Part shown: positions 8,417-18,919 of the stretch, piece after piece | How the letters are laid out: each line of letters starts with the position of its first letter | Numbering within the stretch: the stretch's first letter is position 1 | Assembly: GCA_025766275.1 (NCBI GenBank) | Contig: JAFKAC010000009.1 | Coordinates: forward strand, 124,001 to 188,000 | Length of the DNA stretch: 64,000 nt | Direction: 5' to 3' | Origin: Lactarius indigo | Taxonomy: Eukaryota > Basidiomycota > Agaricomycetes > Russulales > Russulaceae | Notes under the pieces: model-generated | Database searches by the model: none | Seen by the model: only the letters and a program-made list of their open reading frames with translations | What the model was told of the DNA's origin: nothing | Translations under genes and position numbers: made by a program

Positions 8417-9688
8417 CTAGAGGGGTTGGGAGTCGGGGAAGGTAGTAATGAAAGAGAAAGGATCGGCAGGGATACGAGGGGTAAGACAGTAAGCAAGTAA
8501 ATGGGGGGAGGCGCGAACTAAGTCCTCAAAAAAGTAGGCTTGGTGGTAGGCGTAAATTTGTCCGTCGATAGCAAAACGAAGATGTCCGTAACTGGTCACG
8601 ATTCTCCCGTCCAAGAAGTCTTGAATCTCTAGGGTAACTAGAGAATCAATATACCCGGCCTTATGGATGTTAGTAAGGGGGGCAAAAACACGCCGCAGGC
8701 CCTCCCTGAAGTCGTAGCGAATTGTTCCAAAAGGGGTGTCTGGAGAGGGAAGGTCGTAGATGGCCCTGGAACAGATGTAGAGAGGGGGGAAGTTGGGGTG
8801 TTGAGTGGGATCAATGATGCGAGGGAAAAGGGTGTAGACGTGAGGGGAAAGGAGACGAAAGGGGGTGACTGAGGGAAAAACTGGGGGGTAATTGGCAAGG
8901 GTGGTAGCGAGGGGAACTCTGGTGATCAGTTCCCGAAGTGTAGTAGAGGCGGGCCGCCAAGATTCTCCCTGAGGAGTGATGACCGCGATGTAAAGATGGG
9001 GATGCTCTCCTTGGTGAAGGAGGCAAGGGGGGGCTTGATAGGCGGCGGCAGCAGCAGGGGGAAAGTTCTCTTGGTTGGGGTGAGGGGCAGGAGGGGCTTG
9101 TTCAGCTACCCTCTCGTAGTTAATAGGAGAGTCAGGGGTGGGGGGGCGCGAGGCAACTGGAGGAGGCGAGGGAGAAGGAGGACGCGGAGGAGTGTCAATA
9201 GGTAGCGAAGGAGAGGCACGAGGGGTGGTTGTTGCGTGGGAAAGAAGGGGGGGGCGTGGTGTAGGGAGACGAGCAGGAGGCGCAGACTCGGCGCGTGGTT
9301 CAGGAGAAGGAGTGCGAGAGAGCTCAACTATGTTTCCGTTGAGGTCTACTATCTCGAGTACTTCTTCGTAAAATTGTGCGGTGCTTGGGGAGACAGAACG
9401 AGGGGAGGGACGAGGGGTGGCTTCAGGATCAGGGTAAACTAACTCTGGGGTGACTTCCCGACTTTCTAAGACGGGTGAAGGAATAACAGGGGGGGAGAAG
9501 CTTGGAGTAGGAAGAGGAATGTAAGGGGGTTCTGGGAGACGAGAGGTGGATGCGACAGGAGAGCGAGTAAAAATGGAATCGAGGGGGCTACCCTGGAAGT
9601 AACTATCTTCCTGGTAGCTGCAGGAATCTCCGTCCCAATGTCCAAACTGCGAAAAGTCGTAGTCTGAATCCACTGAGAAAGCCCGAGG
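8417..9688 (-). CDS. E1 ORF1: Met-free proline-rich accessory frame
   Basis: About 424 codons open between TGA (9689-9691) and TAG (8417-8419). The likeliest start is GTG at 9673 (TCA GTG GAT), giving 418 residues; no ATG exists in the frame. It starts acidic/aromatic (DSDYDFSQFGHWDGD), followed by about 200 residues rich in Pro, Ser and Ala, then a globular region about 220-415 (HLYIAVITPQGESW, VYTLFPRIIDPTQHP, GTIRYDFREGLRRVF, HLRFAIDGQIYAYHQAYFF). Composition and hydrophobic pattern look like a real protein. I recognise no family. It is the first frame downstream of the primer site, the position usually held by gag. Confidence 0.65.
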   Translation of the reverse strand, partial: PRAFSVDSDYDFSQFGHWDGDSCSYQEDSYFQGSPLDSIFTRSPVASTSRLPEPPYIPLPTPSFSPPVIPSPVLESREVTPELVYPDPEATPRPSPRSVSPSTAQFYEEVLEIVDLNGNIVELSRTPSPEPRAESAPPARLPTPRPPLLSHATTTPRASPSLPIDTPPRPPSPSPPPVASRPPTPDSPINYERVAEQAPPAPHPNQENFPPAAAAAYQAPPCLLHQGEHPHLYIAVITPQGESWRPASTTLRELITRVPLATTLANYPPVFPSVTPFRLLSPHVYTLFPRIIDPTQHPNFPPLYICSRAIYDLPSPDTPFGTIRYDFREGLRRVFAPLTNIHKAGYIDSLVTLEIQDFLDGRIVTSYGHLRFAIDGQIYAYHQAYFFEDLVRASPHLLAYCLTPRIPADPFSFITTFPDSQPL

Positions 9689-9702
9689 TCAGTCTATTAA
9701 AA

Positions 9703-9712
9703 AGACTGTCCA
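9703..9712 (-). other. E1 primer-binding site (self-primed)
   Basis: Sense TGGACAGTCT, 2 nt inside the 5' LTR. It is complementary to AGACTGTCCA at the predicted 5' end of the transcript (plus-strand 9895-9904). This is the arrangement used by Tf1, whose RNA 5' end primes its own minus strand. Confidence 0.75.
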
Positions 9713-9714
9713 AG

Positions 9715-10407
9715 TGTGGTGAACTCACTGTCACTCGACAGCGAGGGATAGGGTTGAAGACGACGGCGGGCGAGATAGAGACGGAGAGAACGATGGAGGG
9801 GGCGAAGAGGAGGCGTCTTGGCTCAAAGGAAACAGTGGCGCACAGAAGTGGGGCACTCGAAGGAACTAAGAGGCAAGAGGGAAGATGTCACAAGTGGACA
9901 GTCTGAGGGACTGTCCGATAGATTGCGCTAGCTTATATACTACAGGGGGTGGTCTGTGCGTAGGTTTAGGGCAGGCTTAGGGCCTGTCCACGAGTGCTGC
10001 GCAATACTGCGGATTGGAACATTCCAGAGACAAGTTATTAATACTGTCCAATCAGGATAAAGGATACGCATGGTACGACTGCGCCGCAGTTAATGACGCC
10101 ATATTGCGCCATAGTGGCGTGATTCCGCAGCAACTGCGGAACCCGTGATTAGGACACGTGTTCCTTGTGACTTGGTTGATTATCTTCGTTGATCGATAAA
10201 CGATCAACTGTTGATTGATACACGTGCAGGTATGCATGTGACTTAGAAAGGCAGGGTAATCACGTGACACATCACGTGACTGTCGGAGAGCGAAATTCAA
10301 ACTCCGATTTCGGATTTCCCCTTTAGGAAGTTGATGACATAAGCCCGGTCCGGTCCGGTTCGGCTCTAAGCGCCTTGAGTCACGACCTGGTTTATAGGTT
10401 CGTGACA
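9715..10407 (-). repeat. E1 5' LTR
   Basis: 693-bp LTR. U3 (10407 to about 9905) holds four CACGTG palindromes (10155-10160, 10221-10226, 10261-10266, 10273-10278) and perfect inverted repeats with 8-bp arms at 10123-10130/10134-10141 and 10188-10195/10201-10208. R and U5 run from 9904 to 9715. It is followed by the GTTCC duplication at 10408-10412. Confidence 0.96.
9904..9939 (-). promoter_or_regulatory. E1 TATA box and predicted transcription start
   Basis: Sense TATATAA at 9939-9933, with the self-priming decamer beginning 35 nt downstream at 9904. The same 33-34 nt spacing occurs in every other family here, which supports 9904 as the start of R. Confidence 0.75.
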
Positions 10408-10412
10408 GTTCC

Positions 10413-11437
10413 TTTCATACATCAAGGGCGGAGCAGTCAGCGAATGGGTTCTGTCCTTCCTGAACTGGCTCAATCGACAAATACAACGAGGAATCAGCCC
10501 CTACACTCGAGGTTTGTGGGACGCCGTAGCCGACGGATTCAGCCAGCGTTTTGAAAACATGCTGGAAAGGGAACAAGCGCAAGCCATACTACGAAAAGGC
10601 TTTAAAATGGTGGGAGAGGATATTGACAAGTACGTCAACGATTTCGAACAGCTGGCGCGGAAGGCTCACTACCACCTCAACGAACCGCAAACCATCGACC
10701 TATTTACGTCGGGTTTGCCCAAGGAACTATTCAAAAACGCATTCCAATTCGACGAGCCAGTTACATTCGATGACTGGAAGAGGGCTGTCCTCAAGCGACA
10801 GAAGAATTACATCCACCTCAAAGCGAGGCTCAACAAGTACAAGAGCACGACGAACCAACCGAAGAAACAAACCGGCAACGCAGGGTGGGCGCTCCCCCAA
10901 AACTTGCCACAGACTAATCCATGGGCCATGGACACCTCCGCCGATCGCGCCAAGGTGCGGTTGGCCGGGTCAGAAGACATCAATTTCAACAAGCTACCCC
11001 ATCACGATTGGCCAACACCCCCCTTTCCACCACGAGGAGGACCAGGAGTCCGGGGATGAGGGAGAGGCGGATCCAGAAGGGACCTAAGGAACGTCCTTTG
11101 TTATAACTGTGACACTCCAGGGCATCTCTCACGAAACTGCCCGTACCCTCGACGACAGAGGCAGTGGCAGAATGCTCCATCCAGCAGCAGGATGACAGAG
11201 ACCGCCTGGCCAACGCAATGGCCGGGATCTCCGAGCCCTGTATCTCAATACGAACCGTCATTGCCAGGCTACGCGACGCCGGCTCCCAGCGTGACACCCG
11301 CGCCACACGTTAAAGCAGCAAAAACGGCAGGGGAGCAAGCAAAGGAGTGGCTAACACAGGTAGCCAATAGTACAGATGAGGTGAAAGACCTCATACTTCA
11401 AGATCTGTGGGGAAAGGAGGGTTTTCAGGGCGCCTGA
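10413..11437 (+). pseudogene. gag: A1 gag, 3' fragment
   Basis: Continues the A1 Gag after E1: capsid-like region (DKYVNDFEQLARKAH, TIDLFTSGLPKELF), basic RG-rich stretch, CCHC knuckle CYNCDTPGHLSRNC near 11103-11144, and C-terminus (LILQDLWGKEGF) ending in TGA at 11435-11437. A TGA at 11057-11059 replaces the CGA seen in A2. Otherwise the frame matches A2. Confidence 0.92.
11419..11425 (+). promoter_or_regulatory. A1 gag-pol -1 frameshift heptamer GGGTTTT
   Basis: Gag codons GAG GGT TTT CAG contain the heptamer G GGT TTT in the zero frame. Shifting -1 reads GGG TTT TCA into pol. A foldable region follows (ACCC with GGGT, CCT with AGG, about 11436-11457), shared with A2, B and C copies. Confidence 0.8.
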
Positions 11438-14400
11438 ACCCGTCAGTCTGGGTGAGGGCTTTACAATGTAATTCTGTAATTGTGACAACGCGCTATCGAT
11501 CTCTACGAATTCCAGTGACTGTCCGAACGAATTACCAAACGACTGAAACAAACGCATTGGTGGACTCTGGAGCCACCGATAACTTCATCAAACCAGGAAT
11601 GGCGGCCCGGGCCGGAATCCCGATATGGCCATTAGAAATACCTTGCAAGATATGGAACATAGACAACACAGAGAACAAAGCTGGGTTAATCACTCATTAC
11701 GTTAACCTAGAAGTGAAAACACGAGGACAGATCAAGAAGATGACCTTTTTGGTCACCGACCTTGGCAGCGAAAGCATGGTGCTGGGCTACCCATGGCTGA
11801 GCGCCTTCGAGCCCACAATTAGCTGGGCAACAGCCACAATGCATCTGGACATGCAACCGGTAGTTCTGGCCACTACCGAGGAACTACTTACCACTCCCGC
11901 CATACGAGCTCTAATCACAGCAGAAAAAGAAGCAATCGTTCAAGAACTAACAGAAGAAACCTTCGCACGGGCCACTACCTCGACGGAACTGGCCATATCG
12001 GCGAAACAACAACAGACGGCGGCCGAGTTGCCGCCGGTATACGCAGATTTCAGTACACTGTTCAACGAGCAGGCCTCACACTGCTTTCCCCCATCACGCC
12101 CCTGGGACCATGCCATCGATTTCAAACCCTCAGCGCCAGCAGCAATTGACTGCAAAATATATCCCATGACTCAAAAGGAAGAAAAGGAATTGAAGGAATT
12201 CCTGGACGAAAAGTTGAAGCAGGGGTATTTACGCCCCTCTATTTCCCCGTACGCCTCATCCTTCTTCTTTATCAAAAAGAAGGACGGAAAACTACGCCCG
12301 GTACAGGACTACCGTGTTATCAATTCACACACTATTCGCAATCAGTATCCACTACCGCTGATTCAAGACCTTATCCTCGACCTGAGCAATGCGCACATTT
12401 ACACCAAGCTGGACATCCGTTGGGGCTACAACAACGTCCATATTCGCGACGGAGATCAGGAAAAAGCGGTGTTCAAAACCAAATTTGGCCTTTTCGAACC
12501 AACGGTCATGTTCTTTGGACTCACCAACTCCCCCACCACTTTCCAGGCAATGATGAATCACATTTACCGTGACACCATCGCGAAGCACAAACGATTGGGG
12601 ACCACGATACGTGTTTATATGGACGATATTGGGATAGCCACTCACTTTGACCACAATCTGGCAGCCCATATTGACGCTGTACGCGACGTCTTGAGTGTAG
12701 CGCGGGAACACGACCTCTACTTCAAGCTTGAAAAGTGCCTGTTCCATCAACCGCGGATGGATTACCTGGGGGTAATCCTTGAGAGGGGGGTGACCCAAAT
12801 GGACCCCGTAAAAGTTCAAGGCATCAAGGAATGGCCAACGCCAACAAAGGTCAAGGATGTCCGCTCATTCCTGGGCTTTTGCAACTTTTACAGACTTTTC
12901 ATCCGCGGATTCACAACCCACGCTAAACCACTCACCAAATTGACAAGAAAGGACAAAGAATGGCAATGGACCGAAGAAGAAGACAAGGCATTCAACACAC
13001 TCAAGCGCCTTGTAACCGAAGAGCCGGTATTGGCGCACCCAGTACTCCAAGACCCATTCGAGTTAGAGGTTGATGCCTCCGGTTACGCAGTGGGAGCCGT
13101 ACTATTGCAGCGAAAGTCTGACGGAAAGCGACACCCTATAGGTTACTACTCGGCCACGCTCTCGGAAACAGAGCGAAACTACAACATTTATGACCTAGAG
13201 TTGCTTGCAATAGTCAAAGCACTACGAAATTGGAGACTGTTGCTCGCGGGGGCTCCCCACAAGATTAAAATCTACTCAGACCACCTCAACCTGCAATATT
13301 GGAAAACACCGCAGAAAATCAGCAGGCGAGTCGCAAGGGAAATGCTCGAGCTTTCTGAATACGACTTCGAAATTCATCACATCAAAGGAAAGAACAACGG
13401 CTGAGCCGACGCATTATCAAGACAACCGGACTACGACCAGGGAGCAGACAATAACAACGAAGTTGTTGTCTTACCCCCCAAGGTCTTTGTAAGAACGCTC
13501 AACGCCGCGCGCACCTTCATCGCAAACCCAAACCTGCTGCAACCGCGTCATCAACAAGACAACGAAGTAATCAAGATGTGGGTAGACCCCCATCGCCTCA
13601 AGAAGATAGAGGGAGAGTGGTATAAGGATGGCAGGTTCGTGATAACCGGGCCCGCCTCGACATACCGAGTACTCATACACGACCACCACGACCTACCAAT
13701 ACACGGTCACCCCGGAGTGGCACGAACGCAACGAATTCTAGAACGACATTACTGGTGGCTGCGACTGCGGAGGGACGTATACGAGTATGTGCAAGGTTGC
13801 GCAGAATGCCAACGAAACAAAGTAAATACAAGACCCATACGGGCGGCGCTACACCCTATTACGCTGGTATTGGACGCCGTGCCCTTCCAAACCATCGCCA
13901 TGGACTTCATTACCAAACTTCCGCAGTCACAAGGGTACGACAGCGTACTGACCGTCACGGATCACGACTGTAGCAAGGCCTCCATCTTCATTCCATGTCG
14001 AGAAGAGATAACAGCCGAGGAAACAGCAGCCCTGTATGTCGCTCACGTATTCAAACGTTTCGGATTACCACGCAAATGTATCAGTGACCGAGACCCGCGG
14101 TTCGCGTCAAAATTCACCAGAGAAGTATGTCGAGTCCTGGGCATTCAACAAAACATATCGACAGCATACCACCCACGTACCGATGGGCAGTCGGAACAAA
14201 CCAACCAATGGTTGGAACAATACCTACGCTTTTGGGTGAACGAGCGGCAAGATAACTGGGCCGCTTATCTGCCAATCGCCAAATTTGCGCATAACAACTG
14301 GCCACACGAAAATACGAAACAGTCACCATTTCAGCTCTTAATGGGGTACAACCCACAAGCGGATTGGACTGATAAGCCGTCTCCTCTTCCTCAGGTCACA

Positions 14401-16149
14401 AGGCGACTGACGCAGCTGAAAGAGGCCAGGGAGGACGCCCAACGTCTCATAAAGAAGGCTCAAGAAGCGTGGATCCGTAATAAAGATACGCCCAAGTTCA
14501 AAATAGGAGACCTCGTGTGGCTAGAAGGCAAGCACCTTCGAACCAATCAGCCTACAGCGAAATTAGCGGCGCGACGCCATGGGCCATTTCGAGTAATACA
14601 GGTGATGTCCCCCTGTAACTATCAATTGGAACTCCCGGTCCAGTGGAGCATTCACCCAGTGTTTCACATCGATCTTCTCACGCCATACAAGCAAACTCCC
14701 CTTCATGGCGAGAACTTCGCACGACCGCCGCCCGAGCTGATTGATGGAGAAGAAGAATATGAAGTCGAGGCCATTCTGGACTCTCGGCATTTCGGCAGAG
14801 GAAGACGCCTCCAATACCTGGTCAAGTGGAAAGGGTACCCGGACTCGGAGAACCAGTGGGTCAACAAGGATGACGTCTTCGCACCAGAAGCGCTTCGTCT
14901 CTATCAAGAAACGAAAACGCACGGGGCAACAGTTAAAATGAGCTCGACCCGCACACAGGAGAGTCATCCCCTCTTCCTCCGTTCCACATCTTCCACTCTC
15001 ATGCCCACTTCCCCTCTGCGACATGTCACCCAAGCGATCCTCCTCGACACCCTTGCAGAAGACGCTCGGGCTCTCCTCGCTGAAGACGACGAGACCAAGA
15101 TTCCCAACGCCCAAATCACCCCGTACACACCTATCGGCCAACCAGAGGGCCGTATCACCGCACAAGAATGGGCAAACGTCCTTGCCCGATTCCCAGACCC
15201 CACGCAACAGCCCGACGACGACTCCGCTGTCATCCACGTCTTCTGAAACGAACACGGTGAGCGCGAACCCATCGCTGCTATCCCCCCAAGCGACGACCTC
15301 ATCGGCGTTCGCGGAATTTTCCCAAGCGACAACGAGTGTTCAAGCTCTCCTGGAGTACGAGCTGGAGGGCTGGAGAAGGGTGGCGGTGGAGTGGCAGAAG
15401 GAACAGTTAGACTCAGTTGCGGCCCGACTGAGGGAGATGCGCGAGCGGCGGCAGCGATGGAGGCTGCTGAGGCTGGCCATGACGATGACGATTACTACCC
15501 GGCACGCCACGCCTTCCTTCAAACGAAAAGCGACCCTACTAATCCCCGCATCACACCCTGGCTCGTCAACTCTGATGGGTCCGCCATGTACCAAGGACGT
15601 GTGCGTGTACTGGGCGCCGCGGAACACCGACACTTCACCGCCGCTGACGACCCCGTGCACGTTATTGCACCTGAGGGGTTCCGGGCGAATAGAAGACCCC
15701 ATCACATTCCATACCCCATCACCGGGCCCGACGGAGTAGAGAGGGACGCATCCCACGTCCAGATCATCGGAGGGGCAGACCCCATCATACTGGGGGTCAT
15801 ACCGGGCTCTCCCCACTTATATGGTAAGCCCCTCTACACCGAGCCTCACGTTAGCGCCGCGCGGCGCCCCATGTACCCCCACGAGGATCTTGTCATCTTC
15901 GCCGCGGACCGTATCACGGACCGCGCTCTCAACCGCATCAACGACGAGACACTTACGGCGGAGGTCACGCGCTACCGCGCGGCCAGCTTCGAGCTGGAAC
16001 GACTCCGGGCGAGGGTGGCACAGCTGCGCGACATGATCGCATGCGCGCAAAGCGACAGACAAGACTCCATCTATCGATTGGAGCGCGCCACTGCCCTCGA
16101 GCGCATTGCGGATGAGCAGCGCGACTGGCCGGCGAGGGACTTTCGGTGA
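11419..16149 (+). pseudogene. pol: A1 pol with C-terminal extension (two nonsense stops)
   Basis: One continuous frame broken only by TGA at 13402-13404 and 15244-15246. Domains in order: protease (VDSGATDNF), reverse transcriptase (RVYMDDIGIA), RNase H (ELEVDASGYAVGAVL), integrase zinc finger and core (AMDFITKLPQS, CISDRDPRF, HPRTDGQSEQTNQW), and chromodomain ([14 protein letters not shown], about 14750-14910). A long extension with a conserved YGKPL region and coiled coil follows (about 15391-16149). The first stop replaces an Arg codon in the RNase H/integrase linker (NNG-stop-ADALSR); the second replaces Arg/Gln in the extension. The A1 frame therefore reads through 1,577 codons in design. 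Confidence 0.92.
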
Positions 16150-16165
16150 GTCGGGGTCTCACGCT

Positions 16166-16175
16166 GAAAAGGGGG
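16166..16175 (+). other. A1 polypurine tract
   Basis: GAAAAGGGGG followed by TGA just before the 3' LTR. The same tract precedes the 3' LTRs of B1 and C2. Confidence 0.8.
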
Positions 16176-16178
16176 TGA

Positions 16179-16681
16179 TGTTACGTTTTGGCTTGTACGG
16201 ACTGGACCCTTACTGTACCGGTTGCAACTACGGCGGTAAGGTAGATTAGTTGCGGACTTACTTACGGTGATACGGCAGTGCGATAGGAGATACGGTACGA
16301 TTGCTGACTGATGACTGACGCCACTAATACTGGTAGTAGTGGTATTAGGATCGAGCTACTTACGCGATACGTGGGACGCTACCATACTGTGACTCATAGC
16401 AGCGCTTGAAAGCCTGCTTGACTTGTATTTATAGTGTCTCGTGAAGACCAAGATACGCCATCTTGGTCTTCTTGAATTGCCACTTGTTTCCTCTCTTCTC
16501 TCTCTCTCTCTCTTTCTCCTGTCTAAAGCCTCGAACCACCTTAGGTGTGCCTACGCGCATTCACCAGAGTATACGCCTTGGACCTCCGAGTCTTCAAGCC
16601 AAGCCAGGGATACCCAGTCACCGCTGAGTTGTTGCCGCCTCTAACGCGCTCAAGTCGAGCTAACATCGTGGCGACGTTACA
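16179..16681 (+). repeat. A1 3' LTR
   Basis: 503-bp LTR from TGTTACGTT to GACGTTACA, related to the 5' LTR of A2 (54345-54855). TATTTA at 16426 and R start ATCTTGGTCTT at 16460 are 34 nt apart. Flanking TTTGG (16682-16686) should be the right-hand target duplication; the left copy is outside the window. Confidence 0.9.
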
Positions 16682-18919
16682 TTTGGCGAAAGCGAACTGC
16701 CGGAACCAGCGCAGCTCTTGAGTGAGGGTGACATCCCCGATGCGCATTAGTAGTAGGTCTGTGGGGTGTTGATCACGGAGCATGAAGTACTCCTCGTGAG
16801 GTATAAATGCGCGATTGTTCTTTGGGAGGTGAGGAGTGGCATAAAGAGGTTTACCGTAAAGGAAACCCGACCCCGGAGCTAGTCCGAGTACGAAGGGGTC
16901 TCCTCTGTAGATAACCTGTATGTGGGATGCTTGTACCATCAGTCTGTTGGGGAGTTTGATCGGGAACGGAATGTAATCAGGTCCTCGATTGACCCGGAAC
17001 CCTTCAGGGACGACAGCCCTGGTTGCTGGGTCTCGTTCACCCATTGGTGTATAACGAGCCGCTTGTGCCACGGCAACTCATCCTCTGTGTAAAGGCCCCC
17101 CCGCTGCGTCGACGAGGTAGGGAGTGGCGGCTGGATCTTCAGTGTAGAATTCATGGTTAAGGAATGCGTGCCTGATGGGGTAATGGTCTCCAAGCTCATC
17201 TTCATCCTCATCTTCGTCCAATACTCCCTCCGCTCCTTCATCATTCGGCGTCGGCAGGTGGCAATATGCAGTTGCTCTTGCTGCCACCGCGCCACCGTCT
17301 CCTTCCACTCTTGCTCGTACTTCTGCATGGCGTTGGGTGGCTTCACTGCGCAGGACAGCTGCTTGAAGCCGAAAGAGTTCGTCTTCGGTGAGGAAGGCTT
17401 CGGGCTCACCGGTGTTGGGGTTTGTGAGGGCGTACATTGGTGGCGGAGGTGTTGGTTGAGTTGCTGCTGGATCGTCGTCAACAACTCCCTGTAGGGGCAG
17501 AGGGAATCGTTGCAGTGTCTGGTGCAGTTCTTCACTAGTGATAGGGCTGTCTTCCTCATGCTGCATGGTGGCATGGCCTCTGGTGACAGCTTCATCGGTT
17601 GTGGCATTGTTGGAGGAGTCGGGGTCAACAAGCGTGGCGGAGGAGTCGTTGACGAGGGTAGAGAGGAGTGCGAGCTGGTCATTGCATCAGAATCCGGATA
17701 GCCCTTCCACTTCACGAGGTATTGGAGCCGACGCCTTCTGCCGAACTGCCAAGAGTCCAGAATCTTCTCGACTTCGTATTCTTCTTCATTATCTACCAAA
17801 TCCGGTGGTGGGCGCTGATAGTTTGGTCCGTGCGTGGGTGTCTCGCGATAAGGTGTGAGAAGATCTATGTGGAAGACATCGTGGATGCTCCACTGTGTGG
17901 GAAGCTCGAGTCAGTAATTGACAGTGGACATCACCTGGATGACCTTAAATGGCCCATGCCGTTTGGCAGCTAGTTTTGCAGTTGGTTGGTGCGTGCGTAG
18001 GTGGCGTCCTTCGAGCCACACGAGGTCCCCTTCCTTGAACTTGGGCGTATCTTTGTGTTTAACCCATGACTTCTGTGCCCGGAGCATGCATGAGAAGGCG
18101 CGTTGTCGTGCCTGCTTGAACTGGTCTAGTCTCAGGGACACTTGTGGGATGGGGGATGGCCTATCGGTCCAATCAGCGTGAGGGTTGAACCCTGATAAGA
18201 GGAAAAAGGGGGACTCCCGTGTGGTTTTGTTGGGCCAGTTGTTATGTGTGAATTCTGCCATAGGCAGATAACGGACCCAATCGTCTTGCCGCTCATTTAC
18301 CCAGAAGCGGAGATATTGTTCTAGCCATTGATTTGTCCATTCTGATTGGCCATCAGTCCTGGGATGATAAGTGGTCGAGATATTCTGACTGATGCCAAGA
18401 ATTTTGCATATCTCCCGCATAAACTTGGATGCGAAGCGGGGATCCTGATCACTGATAACGTGCGAGGGGAGTCCAAATCGTGGGAATACATGAGAGACGT
18501 ACAGGGCGGCTGTTCCTTTGGCAGTTATTTCTTCATTGCACGGAATGAAGACGGCAGCTTTGGTGCAATCGTGATCTGTTACCGTTAGGATGGAGTCGTA
18601 GCCACGAGATACGGGGAGTTTAGTAATGAAGTCCACTGCAATAGTCTTGAACGGCAGGGCTTCCGGTTTAGGATGGATGGGTTGTAGGGATGCCCTAATA
18701 GGGCAAAGGTTGACTTTGTGTCACTGGCACTCTGCACATCCTTTGACGTAATCTGTGACATCATTCTTCATCTGTGGCCACCAGTAGTGTCGCTCAGTAA
18801 GTTGGAGGGTGTGTTTGATGCCAGGATGACCATGGACAGGGGAATCGTGGTGAGCGGCTATGATGGTTCGCTTGTCGTGGATGCCGCCGGTGACCACTCG
18901 GCGTCCATCTTTGTACCAC

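Larger units (their letters stand above)
6511..9904 (-). promoter_or_regulatory. E1 AUG-free mRNA leader
   Basis: I read the sense strand from the predicted transcription start (9904) to the gag ATG (6510) and found no ATG in any frame over 3,394 nt; the desert extends up to 10019 in the LTR. The opposite strand has many ATGs, so this is strand-specific. The gag AUG is therefore the first AUG available to a scanning ribosome. The leader contains ORF1-ORF3. Confidence 0.9.
495..10407 (-). mobile_element. E1: near-intact Ty3/gypsy chromovirus with three extra ORFs
   Basis: Complete 9,913-bp element on the minus strand. Order in its own sense: 5' LTR (9715-10407), primer site, ORF1, ORF2, ORF3, gag, pol, polypurine tract, 3' LTR (495-1187). 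The two 693-bp LTRs differ at one base that I can see (T at about 1125, C at about 10345), so insertion is recent. A GTTCC duplication flanks it. LTR ends are TG and CA. The gag and pol frames are open. The unusual part is a 3.2-kb insert of Met-free open frames between the 5' LTR and gag. Confidence 0.95.
1..16681 (+). mobile_element. A1: Ty3/gypsy chromovirus remnant, split by E1
   Basis: Family A LTR retrotransposon on the plus strand. Its 5' LTR and gag start lie left of the window. The parts present are gag (2-494 and 10413-11437), pol (to 16149), polypurine tract and 3' LTR (16179-16681). E1 (495-10407) is inserted in gag with a GTTCC duplication at 490-494 and 10408-10412; removing E1 and one GTTCC restores the sequence seen in A2. 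A1 itself is inserted in the C-terminal pol of C1, whose sequence resumes at 16682. It is dead as an autonomous element because of several in-frame stops. Confidence 0.9.

Noticed and set aside
7315..9442. Plus-strand ORFs with ATG opposite E1 ORF1 and ORF2
   Set aside because: They are antisense shadows of longer Met-free frames, Gly/Arg/Ser-rich in composition, with no domain or promoter. Their ATGs show the strand asymmetry but are not evidence of genes.
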